Below the pieces are notes generated by a model. The model worked only from the letters and a program-made list of their open reading frames with translations, did no database searches and was not told where the DNA came from. From Comamonadaceae bacterium (GTDB lineage Bacteria > Pseudomonadota > Gammaproteobacteria > Burkholderiales > Burkholderiaceae_C), in contig CANCJD010000002.1 in the NCBI GenBank assembly GCA_947378275.1, forward strand, positions 1-41,839: a DNA stretch of 41,839 nucleotides, given 5' to 3'. The position numbers were made by a program, and so were the translations under genes. Below, piece after piece: positions 23,307 to 31,697 of the stretch. How positions within the stretch are numbered: position 1 is the stretch's first letter; every line of letters begins with the position of its first letter.

Positions 23307-24583
23307 GGCGTGGGGCGGTCGTTTGGCGTGGCCAAGTCGGCCTTGCTTGGCGTGCTGCTGGCGCCCAGCGCCTGCGCGTAGCGCTGCATTTCGGCGTGCA
23401 GGTAGCTGGCTTGCTGGCTGAACCACAGGGTCCAGTTGCTTTGGGTGCTCAGGGTTTGCCAGGTGGCGCTGCGCAAAATGCCGGCGCGCTCACGCTGGTG
23501 CTGGGCCAGGCGTTCTTTGAGTGCGGCGGCTTGCTGCGCCGGGCTGCGCCGCTCGCCTGACTTGCTTGCACCCGTGCCAGGGATGGACTTGGGCGCGAGC
23601 AGCACTTGCTGCTCTAGCACTTGCAGGGCCGCAAAGTCGTTGTTTTCGTATCCTGCCTGCAGGCGCTGGAACAGGGCTTGGGCCTCGGCTTTGTCGTCGT
23701 CTTCCACCCGGTCCGGGTGCAGGCGCATGGCGAGCTTGCGGTAGAGCTGCTTCATCTGGGCCTGGGCTTGCGGATCCAGCGCCGGGGTGGGGATCAGTTT
23801 GCCGTCCTGGGCTTGGGTGTAGCGCTCAAACTGGTCTTGCGCCTGTTCGGCCTGGGTGCGGGTCTCGTCGCTGCCCGACTGCGCATGCAGGGCTTGCAGG
23901 TGCTGGCGCTTGGCGTCCAGGCAGTCGCGCAGCAAGGGGCCGATGGCCGCGTCCTGGGCCTGGTCAAACGCGTTGATGGTGCGGTGCATCTCGGCCAAAT
24001 CGGCTTGCAAGGCCAGCGCGTGCGCTTGCAGCAAAGCGGTTTGCCAGGGCGGGGCCCATTGCTGGGGGTCGTCAAAGGTGGCCAGCGCGGTGGCGGCTGT
24101 GGCAGGCGCTGCGGACAAGCCTTCGGGTGCAGCAACTTGCGCCTCGGCGTGTTGGACGGCGAGCTGGCTCAGGCCGCGCGCGCAGTCGTCGGCCAGGCTG
24201 GCGCTGGTTTGCAGCAGCACGCCGGCCGATTGCGCGTCGGGCAGCACTTGCAGGCGCGCCAAGTCGCCACTGAGCACGACAAAGCCGTCCACCACGCAGA
24301 CCGAGGTGTGCAAGCGCGGCGCTCCGGGGCGCAGCCGGTGCAGCGTGGCGCCCAAGGCACTCAGCCGTTCCCAGGCAATGCCCGGCGCCTGATCTTGGGC
24401 CTCGCCCGACACCACCAGCGTGAGCGCCACGCCTTTGCGGCAGCAGCCCAGCAGCAACTCAAACAGGGGCCGGCCGCAGGGCCCGGCCAAGGCGCATAGC
24501 ACCTGCTGGCGGGCGCTGCCGAGCCGCTGCGCCACCACGGTGTGGGCGTCAGCAAAGTGCAGCGAATCAGAAACGTCGGTCAT
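23303..24583 (-). CDS. Degenerate PLD-like / J-domain protein
   Basis: A 426-residue cytoplasmic protein. Residues about 10-125 resemble a PLD-like fold (AHTVVAQRLGSARQQVLCAL, then a hydrophobic strand VALTLVVSG and HTSVCVVDGFVVLSGDLA). The HxKxxxxD motif reads His92-Thr-Ser94 with Asp99, so the Lys is replaced by Ser and catalysis is unlikely. Residues about 275-325 form a J-domain with intact HPD at 289-291 (MKQLYRKLAMRLHPDRVEDD), expected to stimulate a DnaK partner. The regions between and after are helical and Gln/Ala-rich, ending in Trp-containing helices. It is coupled by ATGA overlap to the Trp-rich repeat gene, suggesting the two products act together. No classical DnaJ zinc domain is present. 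Confidence 0.75.
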   Translation of the reverse strand: MTDVSDSLHFADAHTVVAQRLGSARQQVLCALAGPCGRPLFELLLGCCRKGVALTLVVSGEAQDQAPGIAWERLSALGATLHRLRPGAPRLHTSVCVVDGFVVLSGDLARLQVLPDAQSAGVLLQTSASLADDCARGLSQLAVQHAEAQVAAPEGLSAAPATAATALATFDDPQQWAPPWQTALLQAHALALQADLAEMHRTINAFDQAQDAAIGPLLRDCLDAKRQHLQALHAQSGSDETRTQAEQAQDQFERYTQAQDGKLIPTPALDPQAQAQMKQLYRKLAMRLHPDRVEDDDKAEAQALFQRLQAGYENNDFAALQVLEQQVLLAPKSIPGTGASKSGERRSPAQQAAALKERLAQHQRERAGILRSATWQTLSTQSNWTLWFSQQASYLHAEMQRYAQALGASSTPSKADLATPNDRPTP

Positions 24584-24639
24584 GGCGGGTGGGTCGGAGC
24601 GGGCGGCAAAGGCTAGGGGAGGGCGGGCGCAGGGCGTTC

Positions 24640-24678
24640 AAGCGCGGGCGCTTGCGGCAGTGGCCTACGTTGCGGCCA
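24640..24678 (-). terminator. Paired GC-rich hairpins after the second SLR gene
   Basis: AAGCGC/GCGCTT with a two-base loop (24640-24653) and TGGCC/GGCCA (24661-24678) follow the stop of the SLR gene at 24685. There is no U-run, so termination is uncertain; they may slow or trim the transcript before the J-domain gene. Confidence 0.3.
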
Positions 24679-24684
24679 CAGCCC

Positions 24685-26010
24685 TTAGTCAAAGTCCTTG
24701 AACTGGTTGTTCTGGCAGGCGCGCGCCATGTCTTGGGCCTGGGCGATTTGGGCGGGCGTCATTTGCTGGGTGACAAAGTCGCGCCCGCTGGCGGCTGCCG
24801 CGTGGCCGCCCACGGCGCCCAGGTTGAACCACATATGGGCACGTACAAAGTCTTGCAGCACGCCCGCGCCATTGGCATACAGCCAGCCCAGCGCGGCCTG
24901 GCCGTCGGCGTGGCCTTGCGCCGCAGCCAGGCGGTAGCAGGCCAGGGCCTGCGCGTAATGGGGGGGCGTGCTGGCCTGGTGCAAGGCGCCCAGGTCGTAC
25001 TGCGCTTGGGCGTCGCCCTGGTCGGCGGCCAGTTGCAGCCACTGCATCGCCACTTCGGCGCTGGCAATCGTGCCCTGGCCGTTGGCAATCATCACGCCCA
25101 GGTTGTACTGCGCCAGCGCGTCACCCTGGTCGGCGGCAAGCTGGTACCAGGCCAGGGCCACCGACGCGTCTTGTTCGATGTCCTGGCCGGTGGCGTACAT
25201 CAGGCCCAGGTTGTACTGGGCGGCGGCGTCGCCTTGGTTGGCTGCGGCCAAATACCAGTGCAGCGCTTGCTTGGGGTCTTTGGGCGTGCCCTGGCCCAGG
25301 CTGTACATCACGCCCAGGTTGTACTGGGCGGCGGCGTCACCGGCGTTGGCAGCGCGGCTGTACCACTGCAGAGCGCGATCGGGGTCCAGCGGGCCGTCCT
25401 GGCCACTGGAAAACATGAAGCCCAAATTGAACTGCGCATGGACATGGCCTTGTTCGGCCGCCAGCGTGTACCAGTGCTCGGCTTGGGCCGGGTCGCGCGG
25501 CACGCCGTGGCCGTTGGCGTACATCACGCCCAGTCCGTATTGCGCAGCTGGGTCGCCGCTGGCCGCACCGGTTTCGTAGCAGTTCAAGGCCTGGCTGAAG
25601 TCTTGGTCCACCCCCTGACCGTTGGCGTACATCACGCCCAGGTTGCGTTGTGCGGTGGTGTCGCCCTGCGCGGCGGCGGCGCCATACCAGTGCAGGGCTT
25701 GGGCAAAGTCCACTTCGCCACCCTGGCCGTTGGCGTACAGCGCTGCCAGGTTGGACTGGGCGTAGGCCAGCCCCTGGGCGGCGGCGGCGCCATACCACTT
25801 GCGCGCTTGCACAAAATCTTGCGCCACGCCCTGGCCGTGGGCGTACATCACTGCCAGGTTGGACTGCGCCTGCGCCGCGCCGCGCTCAGCCGCTTGCTGG
25901 TAACACTGCAAGGCTTGGGCGAAATCCTGTGGCACGCCCTGGCCGTTGGCATACATCAGGCCCAGGTTGTTGAGCGCTGCGAGTTGAAGATCGGGGGCGT
26001 TGTCGGTCAC
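24685..26010 (-). CDS. Sel1-like repeat (SLR) protein, 11 repeats
   Basis: A 441-residue protein almost wholly made of Sel1-like repeats (residues about 8-396, eleven units, for example AQYNLGVMYSLGQGTPKDPK) and a helical C-terminal tail of about 45 residues containing one Cys. No signal peptide, so cytoplasmic. It uses a GTG start at 26010. It resembles the larger SLR protein at 18882-21518 and may be its paralogue. It opens the minus-strand block and is divergent from the sigma-54 activator. It is separated by 101 bases from the J-domain gene. Partner and role are unknown. Confidence 0.85.
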   Translation of the reverse strand: MTDNAPDLQLAALNNLGLMYANGQGVPQDFAQALQCYQQAAERGAAQAQSNLAVMYAHGQGVAQDFVQARKWYGAAAAQGLAYAQSNLAALYANGQGGEVDFAQALHWYGAAAAQGDTTAQRNLGVMYANGQGVDQDFSQALNCYETGAASGDPAAQYGLGVMYANGHGVPRDPAQAEHWYTLAAEQGHVHAQFNLGFMFSSGQDGPLDPDRALQWYSRAANAGDAAAQYNLGVMYSLGQGTPKDPKQALHWYLAAANQGDAAAQYNLGLMYATGQDIEQDASVALAWYQLAADQGDALAQYNLGVMIANGQGTIASAEVAMQWLQLAADQGDAQAQYDLGALHQASTPPHYAQALACYRLAAAQGHADGQAALGWLYANGAGVLQDFVRAHMWFNLGAVGGHAAAASGRDFVTQQMTPAQIAQAQDMARACQNNQFKDFD

Positions 26011-26316
26011 GGGCTCAGGCTTGGGTGTGGCGTGGAATTGCGGCAGCGCACAGGCGCGACCGTGGCGAAAACGCCCTGCGCCATTATGCCGTTTGCACCC
26101 GGATTTAGGTCAAATCCACATGAAGAAACTAAATTACATGCTTGTGGTGTTTTTCACGAAAAAATTGAAAACATCTGTGTACTGTCTGAAAAACGACACT
26201 TTTTATGACCATAATGGCCGCGTCTGCTTGTCTGTCCCTGTGGCGCACCAGCCGGCCACCTCGCCTCTCGCCTGCGGCTTGTCGTCCGCCAACCCTTTTT
26301 TGCACCGATCAACACC
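26011..26316. promoter_or_regulatory. Divergent intergenic region between SLR gene and sigma-54 activator
   Basis: A 306-base gap with a strikingly AT-rich core (about 26105-26215). GCCATTATG at 26080-26088 and its exact reverse complement CATAATGGC at 26210-26218 lie 121 bases apart, each giving a CATAAT -10-like hexamer pointing outward, one to each gene. A TTGACC at 26108-26113 (minus) is 19 bases from the left hexamer, longer than ideal. No sigma-54 or sigma-28 promoter with correct spacing was found. I read it as a divergent housekeeping-type promoter region, with low certainty. Confidence 0.4.
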
Positions 26317-27459
26317 TTGTCCACGTCCAGAGTTCCGCTGCGATTTATCGGTGAAAGCGACGCCATCCGCGCCATACGCGATTTGCTGCCCGTGGTGGCG
26401 GCGTCGAGTTCGACCGTCCTCATCACGGGCGAGAGCGGCACGGGCAAGGAAATTGTGGCGCGTTCGCTGCACGATTTGTCGCACCGCGCGGGCGCCAACT
26501 TTGTGCCGATCAACTGCGCGGCCATCCCCAAAGACCTGATCGAGAGCGAACTCTTTGGCCACCGCAAGGGCGCCTTTACCGGGGCCGTGACCGACCGGGT
26601 AGGGCGCTTTGAGCTGGCGCAAAACGGTTCGATCTTTCTGGACGAAATTGGCGACTTGCCGCTGGAGCTGCAAGTCAAGCTGCTGCGCGTACTGCAAGAG
26701 CGCGTGGTGGACCCGGTCGGCAGTACCAAACCCGTCCCTGTGGACGTGCGAGTGATCGCTGCCACCCACCGCGACCTTGAGGCCGAAATTGCCGCTGGGC
26801 GCTTTCGCGAAGATTTGTACTACCGCTTGAACGTGTTGCCTCTGAACATGCCGCCGCTGCGCGAGCGCGCCACCGACGTGCCGCTGCTGCTGAGCTTTTT
26901 TGCCAAACAGCATGCCGCCACCGGCGAAAAACCCATTACCTTTGGTCCGGACTTTGCCTACGCTTTGCAGGCCTACCCTTGGCCGGGCAATGTGCGCGAG
27001 CTGTCCAACCTGATTGACCGCTTTAGCACCTTGTTTTCGGGCCAGTGCCTGCAGCTCAAAACCTTTTCTTCTTCGCTCTTGCCCAAGGGCCTGGCAGCGT
27101 TCAAGACCCAGGCCGAGGCGGGCGAATTGCCCTTTATTGACCCGTCGATGCAAAGCACGGCCGGGGCCTGGGTGGATTCGCCGGGCACGGGCGGCATGTT
27201 CGACGACAGCGTGGACGACGAATCGGGCGAAGACGCACCCAATGCGGTGGAGCAGATGACTTTTATGTCACAAGGCCTGCCCGTGTTGCCGCCCGAAGGC
27301 TTGTCGCTCAAGCACCGCTTGGCTGAAATTGAGCGCGATCTGATCTCGCAGGCGCTCAGTCGCACCAATGGCAATGTGTCGCAAACGGCGCGCATTTTGA
27401 ACGTGCAGCGCACCACGCTGATCGAAAAAATCCAGAAATTCGGCCTGCGCGAGGGCTAG
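26317..27459 (+). CDS. Sigma-54-dependent activator, FleQ-like, no receiver domain
   Basis: A 380-residue enhancer-binding protein that would drive sigma-54 flagellar promoters. The AAA+ domain begins almost at the N-terminus: Walker A GESGTGKE at residues 38-45, intact sigma-54-contact loop GAFTGA at 85-90, Walker B FLDE at 107-110, and arginine-finger region [10 protein letters not shown]. After an acidic linker ([14 protein letters not shown]) a Fis-type helix-turn-helix closes the protein ([20 protein letters not shown]). No N-terminal FleQ or REC domain is present, so activity must be controlled otherwise, perhaps by FlhG/FleN. The start is TTG at 26317; no ATG lies ahead of the conserved region. 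The symbol fleQ is likely but left blank because several flagellar activators share this architecture. Confidence 0.88.
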   Translation: MSTSRVPLRFIGESDAIRAIRDLLPVVAASSSTVLITGESGTGKEIVARSLHDLSHRAGANFVPINCAAIPKDLIESELFGHRKGAFTGAVTDRVGRFELAQNGSIFLDEIGDLPLELQVKLLRVLQERVVDPVGSTKPVPVDVRVIAATHRDLEAEIAAGRFREDLYYRLNVLPLNMPPLRERATDVPLLLSFFAKQHAATGEKPITFGPDFAYALQAYPWPGNVRELSNLIDRFSTLFSGQCLQLKTFSSSLLPKGLAAFKTQAEAGELPFIDPSMQSTAGAWVDSPGTGGMFDDSVDDESGEDAPNAVEQMTFMSQGLPVLPPEGLSLKHRLAEIERDLISQALSRTNGNVSQTARILNVQRTTLIEKIQKFGLREG

Positions 27460-27501
27460 CCCGCCGCGCTGGGCTCCCCTAAGCGCGCCAGGCGCTCTGG
27501 A

Positions 27502-28599
27502 TCAGGGGTTTTCTTTGCCTTGGGGCTGGGTGCGCGGATATTGCACCAGCGTTTCCTTGGGCTTAGGTGGCGGCGCCGGTGGCGCAGGCGGTGCCACCAC
27601 CACCGGTTTGGCTGCGGCCTCGGCTGCTTTTTGCTGGCGCAGGGCGGCTTCGATCTCACGTCGCACGGCGGCCGGGTCGGGCCGCGGTGCCGCGGGCGCT
27701 GCGCGCACTTGGGAACTGAGGGCGTTCAAGGCCGTGGACTGGCTTTGGATCTTGGCGTCGAGTGCCTGGATCAGTTTGGCCAGGTCGGGTGCGCCTTTGC
27801 TGTCGGCGGGCTTGGACGCTGCCTGGGCAGCGGCTTGCGCCATGGCGCTCACTACCTCGTCCAAGCGGGTGTCAAGCTTGGCCTGGCCGCCCACGATGGT
27901 GTCCTGGCGTGAGGAAATGTCCCGCAGGGTTTCGCCCGCACCCGTGATCAGCTCCATGGCCTCGTTCATGGCCACAATGCGTTTGCCCACGGCCAACAGC
28001 ATTTCGTCGGCCTGGGAAATGCGCGACTGCAGGCGATACGACATGATGCCAAACAAGGCCATGGATGTCAGCATCAAGGCGCCAAAGGTGGCCAGTACCA
28101 CGATGCCGTTAAGACGCTGTTTGCCGTGTGACTCCACCATGGCGGCAGACGCGGTGTGCATTTCGCCCGTCACGTGCTGCATGTCGGTGGTCACACTGTG
28201 CATCTCCGCAGCAGCCTTGGCGGCCATGCCTGCAGCGCGGTTGGCCAACTCGGCTGAGTCCAGCATGGCCGAGCGCATGGCAAGCATGTCGGCGTCGTCG
28301 GCGACTTGCGTTTCGCCCTGCGCTTCATGGTGCGCAACTGGTTCGCCGTGTTCGCCATGCACATCGTGTTCGCCAGCAGGTGCATCGGCCGCGCTGATGA
28401 AGCCCTGGGACGCAGGGCCGTCGACTGGCAGGTCAAACTGCGCATCGACCGCATGATCGGCGTCTACTGCGGTAGTTCCCGCCATGGCATCGGTCGTGGT
28501 GGCGGAAGAAGTCCCTTGCGGCGCGGGCGCGGCAACGCCCGAGATGGCTTCAATGGCCTGGGCCTCTTCGGCAGAAAGTTTGGATGTGGTGTCAGTCAT
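27502..28599 (-). CDS. Membrane-anchored coiled-coil protein, unknown
   Basis: A 365-residue protein with an acidic, His-containing N-terminal region (HDVHGEHGEPVAHHEAQG near residues 78-95), one membrane segment at about 164-188 (GIVVLATFGALMLTSMALFG), and a periplasmic part with Gln/Ala/Leu helices that look coiled-coil (about 195-300), ending in a Pro-rich tail (PPAPPAPPPKPKETLVQYPR). I recognise no family. It is the last gene of the export operon, 30 bases past the 147-residue gene, and converges with the activator gene. Its position suggests a motor or envelope accessory role, unproven. Confidence 0.75.
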   Translation of the reverse strand: MTDTTSKLSAEEAQAIEAISGVAAPAPQGTSSATTTDAMAGTTAVDADHAVDAQFDLPVDGPASQGFISAADAPAGEHDVHGEHGEPVAHHEAQGETQVADDADMLAMRSAMLDSAELANRAAGMAAKAAAEMHSVTTDMQHVTGEMHTASAAMVESHGKQRLNGIVVLATFGALMLTSMALFGIMSYRLQSRISQADEMLLAVGKRIVAMNEAMELITGAGETLRDISSRQDTIVGGQAKLDTRLDEVVSAMAQAAAQAASKPADSKGAPDLAKLIQALDAKIQSQSTALNALSSQVRAAPAAPRPDPAAVRREIEAALRQQKAAEAAAKPVVVAPPAPPAPPPKPKETLVQYPRTQPQGKENP

Positions 28600-28629
28600 G
28601 GCGGGTACCCGGTTGGCTGTGGTGTAGGG

Positions 28630-29073
28630 CTAGGTGGGGTCTTGCAGCATGGACTGCAGGGATTCAAGTTGCGTACGCACGGCGTCGTTCTCAACCTTGA
28701 GGTGAATCAGGCGGGCCGGGAAATTCATCTCGGGCATGTCGGTGTCATACGCCGCTTGTTCGGCCGCTTGCGGGTCTTGTGCGGCAGACGCAGCGGTGGG
28801 CCCATTGGCAGCGGCGCCTGGGACCAGGGGCTTAGAGGCGCGTTCAATGTTGTCGCTGCGCGGTACTTTGACCAGGTTGTCGGCCACGGCCGTGCTGGTG
28901 AGAAGCACCTGGTTGGCATCGACCGCGATTTCTTGGTCTTGCGCAAAGTGGTCTTGTTCGTTGCGGCGCACTTCGGTTCCGGCTTGGCCGGACCGACTTT
29001 TGGCAACGTGGCTTCCCTCGGGCATTTCGACCGAGTGGGGCACGCTGCTGGGGATGAATTGGGGTTCGCTCAT
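28630..29073 (-). CDS. Small hypothetical protein of the flhB operon
   Basis: A 147-residue soluble protein of unknown function. The N-terminal two thirds look disordered (Ser/Ala/Gln/Pro-rich); the C-terminal 35 residues form a likely amphipathic helix or coiled coil (LIHLKVENDAVRTQLESLQS). It starts four bases after the SPOR protein stop, so it is translated with it. No signal peptide or membrane segment. Confidence 0.7.
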   Translation of the reverse strand: MSEPQFIPSSVPHSVEMPEGSHVAKSRSGQAGTEVRRNEQDHFAQDQEIAVDANQVLLTSTAVADNLVKVPRSDNIERASKPLVPGAAANGPTAASAAQDPQAAEQAAYDTDMPEMNFPARLIHLKVENDAVRTQLESLQSMLQDPT

Positions 29074-29077
29074 GGTG

Positions 29078-30529
29078 TCAGGGGTTGCGTCGGGGCAGCT
29101 CTGGGGTGCCGGTCTCGGGCGCGAAATGGTCTTTCATTGAGCGCGCCGAGCGGATTTGCGGGTCTTTGGGAATGCCACTGCCTGCGGCAAAGCTGTTGGC
29201 TTCGGCGAGCGAGGCAAAGGGGCCTGACACCACGGCGAATTGCACTGCGGCCTGGCCGTTGAGGTAGGTGGCCACAATGCGTGCCCGGCGCAGGTTGGCG
29301 TGGGCTTGCAGCCACATCGTGGCTTCACCGTAGCTCGGCACGATGGTGTGCTGAACCATGAACGTGCCCGGCGGCATTTGCTTCACCCACGACTGACCAA
29401 CTTGCGCTTGCGCCGGGGTGGAGATGATTTCTTCTACCTCGGTGGGCGGCGCGGCGCTGATGCTGCGCTGAGGGCTGGCCACTACCAGCTCTGCCGCTTT
29501 GGCCGGCACTGCTGCGGGGGTCATGCCTGCGCCCAGGGCGTTGGTAGCAGAGGCCGGCGCCATCGCCGATGCGGGGTTGGCTGCAGGCAGTGCACCACTG
29601 GCGTTTGGCAAGGGGGCGGCCTCCGGGCTGGGCGCACTGGCCGCAGGCAGCGGTTCGGGCGCTTTGCGCGGGCCTATCCCCAGCAGCGCTGCGGTTTGTT
29701 GGGTGCCGTAAAGCGTCAACACGCCCAACGCACAGGCGATCAGCAAGGCGGTGATGCCTGCGAGCCACAGCAGGGTCTTGCGCACGCTGCCCTTGGTTTT
29801 TTGCGGTTTGGGCGTTGCTTCTGGGGCCGCAAGCGGCGCGGGGGGCGCAGGCGACTCGGCGCTGACAGCGGCCGCAGGTGCAGGGCGGGGTGGCGCGGCC
29901 ACCACCGCTGTAGTGGCTGCATGCCAGGGGGTGATCTTTTTTAGCAAGGCGCTGACCGCGCCTTCACGCCCTTGGGCGCGGGCTTGTTCGAGCAGTGCCT
30001 GGGCCTGTTCGTCGCTGGGCGGCTCAATCTCCCAGTTCAGGATGCGTCGGCCAAACGAGGCCAGCAAACGTTGTTTTTTGCTGGCCGTGGTTAAGAGCAT
30101 GACCACGCGGATATTGGCCGCCGGGAAGTGCTGCACCAGGCGCGCGAGCAGTTGGATCTCGTGGTCGGGCAGGGCGGAGGCGTCGTGCACGATCCAGATC
30201 TTGGGGGGCGCCACCGGCGCTTTGGTGCCCATGGCGTCTTCGATGGAATAGGCTTGCAACACCTCGTTAAAGCGCGCAATCAGCGCTTCGGCGCTGGCGG
30301 GGAAATACACCTCCAGGCCCATGTGCGGCGCGGCTTCGCGCAGGCGGGCCACCAGTAGCTTGCCGTAGTGGTCCAGGATGGCGTCGTGGCTGCTGACCAC
30401 CGACAGGCTCATGTTGTCGTCGATCAGGGCGGCGACATAGCCTTCTAGGCGCATGCGGTCGGCCACCCGGAAAAACAGGGGCTGCACGCCGGTGATGGCT
30501 TCGTCGCCGTAAGAGTGGAAGTCGTTCAT
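29078..30529 (-). CDS. DamX-like protein: degenerate ATPase-like domain, membrane segment, SPOR domain
   Basis: A 483-residue protein. Residues about 10-195 resemble the AAA/ExeA-type domain of DamX but lack a P-loop glycine-lysine motif (VVSSHDAILDHYGKLLVARL is in its place) and have IWIVHDASALP where Walker B is expected. After a Pro/Ala linker, one membrane segment lies at about 252-274. The C-terminal about 80 residues (from 388, GTFMVQHTIVPSYGEATMWL to VVSGPFASLAEANSFAA) are a SPOR domain, which binds denuded peptidoglycan. Its ATG overlaps the flhB stop by four bases. It may link cell-wall state or division site to flagellar assembly; this is inference. Confidence 0.78.
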   Translation of the reverse strand: MNDFHSYGDEAITGVQPLFFRVADRMRLEGYVAALIDDNMSLSVVSSHDAILDHYGKLLVARLREAAPHMGLEVYFPASAEALIARFNEVLQAYSIEDAMGTKAPVAPPKIWIVHDASALPDHEIQLLARLVQHFPAANIRVVMLLTTASKKQRLLASFGRRILNWEIEPPSDEQAQALLEQARAQGREGAVSALLKKITPWHAATTAVVAAPPRPAPAAAVSAESPAPPAPLAAPEATPKPQKTKGSVRKTLLWLAGITALLIACALGVLTLYGTQQTAALLGIGPRKAPEPLPAASAPSPEAAPLPNASGALPAANPASAMAPASATNALGAGMTPAAVPAKAAELVVASPQRSISAAPPTEVEEIISTPAQAQVGQSWVKQMPPGTFMVQHTIVPSYGEATMWLQAHANLRRARIVATYLNGQAAVQFAVVSGPFASLAEANSFAAGSGIPKDPQIRSARSMKDHFAPETGTPELPRRNP

Positions 30530-31683
30530 GCGGCAGCCGCCGTGGTTTGTTGTTTGCCGTCGGCGTCAAACAGCATGGTTTCGGGAATTTTCGGGTTGGG
30601 CCGCGCCATGGGTTCCACCCCGGGCTGCACCTGCGCCAGGCTAAACACATAGGCGATCACCTGCGCCACCGCAAAGTACAGGGCCTCAGGGATAGGTTGG
30701 TCCAGCTCGGTGGTGAAGTACAGGGCACGCGCGAGCTGCGGCGCCTGGAAGATTTCAATATGGTTGTTTTTGGCCTCTTCGCGAATGCGCGCCGCCACAA
30801 AGTCTGCGCCCTTGGCCAGCAAAATGGGCGCGCCGTCGGCGGTCGGGTCGTAGGACAGGGCGATGGCGAAATGCTCGGGGTTGGTGATGATGACATCGGC
30901 GTCCTTGACCTTTTGCATCATGCGCACCGTGGCCACTTCGCGCTGGCGCCGGCGAATCTGGGCTTTGACCTCGGGCCGGCCTTCCATGTCCTTGTGTTCG
31001 TCGCGGATTTCCTGCTTGGACATGCGCATGCGCTTCATGAAGGAATAGCGCTGGTAGGGTGCGTCAATCAGGGCAATGAGCACCAGGCTCAGGGTCAGCC
31101 ACAACAGCGACTCCGAAATCAACGAGCCAGCAATCGCCAGCGCGGGCTCTAGCGCCATGCCACCGAGCGACATCAGAGCCTCAAAATGGCGGTTCAGCAT
31201 CATCAAAAGTACCACCGCGATCAGTGTAAATTTGAGCACCGACTTGAGCAGCTCCACCACCGCATGGCCGCCAAACATGCGCTTGACACCGGCGATCGGG
31301 TCCAGTTTGGACAGCTTGGGCAAGATGGCGTCCCAAGAGAACAAAAAGCCGCCGGTGGCGCCCGAGGCCAGAATGGCCACCACCATGGTCACCAGCATGA
31401 GCGGCAGCACCAGCAAAAAGCCGTGGCTGGCCTGAAGGGCAAAGGCCTGGGGCAGCAGCGCGGGCGTGTCCAAGAATTTGCGGTCCAGGGTAAAGCCCGC
31501 AGCAAAATACACCGAAAGCTGGTGAAACCAGACGCCGCCCAGCGACATCAGCATGAGCACGGCGCCAATCATCACACCAGCGGCCGGCAGTTCGGCCGAG
31601 CGCGCAACCTGGCCTTCGTCGCGGGCGCGTTTGAGGCGCCTGGCGGTCGGTTCTTCGGTGCGTTCGGCGCTGTCGTCAGACAT
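30526..31683 (-). CDS. flhB: FlhB export-gate switch protein
   Basis: FlhB sits in the inner membrane and switches export from hook to filament substrates. It has the usual N-terminus (SAERTEEPTARRLKRARDEG), four membrane segments (residues about 30-210), and the cytoplasmic domain. The autocleavage site reads Asn268-Pro-Glu-His271 rather than the common NPTH, followed by FAIALSYDPTADGAPILLAK. Asn and Pro needed for cleavage are kept. Length 385 residues is normal. It follows fliR by 14 bases, an order seen in many bacteria but not in the enterobacterial flhBAE arrangement; flhA is about 6 kb away on the other strand. Confidence 0.96.
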   Translation of the reverse strand: MSDDSAERTEEPTARRLKRARDEGQVARSAELPAAGVMIGAVLMLMSLGGVWFHQLSVYFAAGFTLDRKFLDTPALLPQAFALQASHGFLLVLPLMLVTMVVAILASGATGGFLFSWDAILPKLSKLDPIAGVKRMFGGHAVVELLKSVLKFTLIAVVLLMMLNRHFEALMSLGGMALEPALAIAGSLISESLLWLTLSLVLIALIDAPYQRYSFMKRMRMSKQEIRDEHKDMEGRPEVKAQIRRRQREVATVRMMQKVKDADVIITNPEHFAIALSYDPTADGAPILLAKGADFVAARIREEAKNNHIEIFQAPQLARALYFTTELDQPIPEALYFAVAQVIAYVFSLAQVQPGVEPMARPNPKIPETMLFDADGKQQTTAAAA

Positions 31684-31697
31684 GGTGCGTCACTGCC

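Noticed and set aside
26028-26041. Sigma-54-like TGGCGTGGAATTGC ahead of the activator gene
   Set aside because: Only nine bases separate GG and GC; ten are required, so it is unlikely to work.
27482-27496. AGCGC/GCGCT hairpin between the converging activator and coiled-coil genes as a bidirectional terminator
   Set aside because: Stem is only five base pairs with no U-run on either strand.
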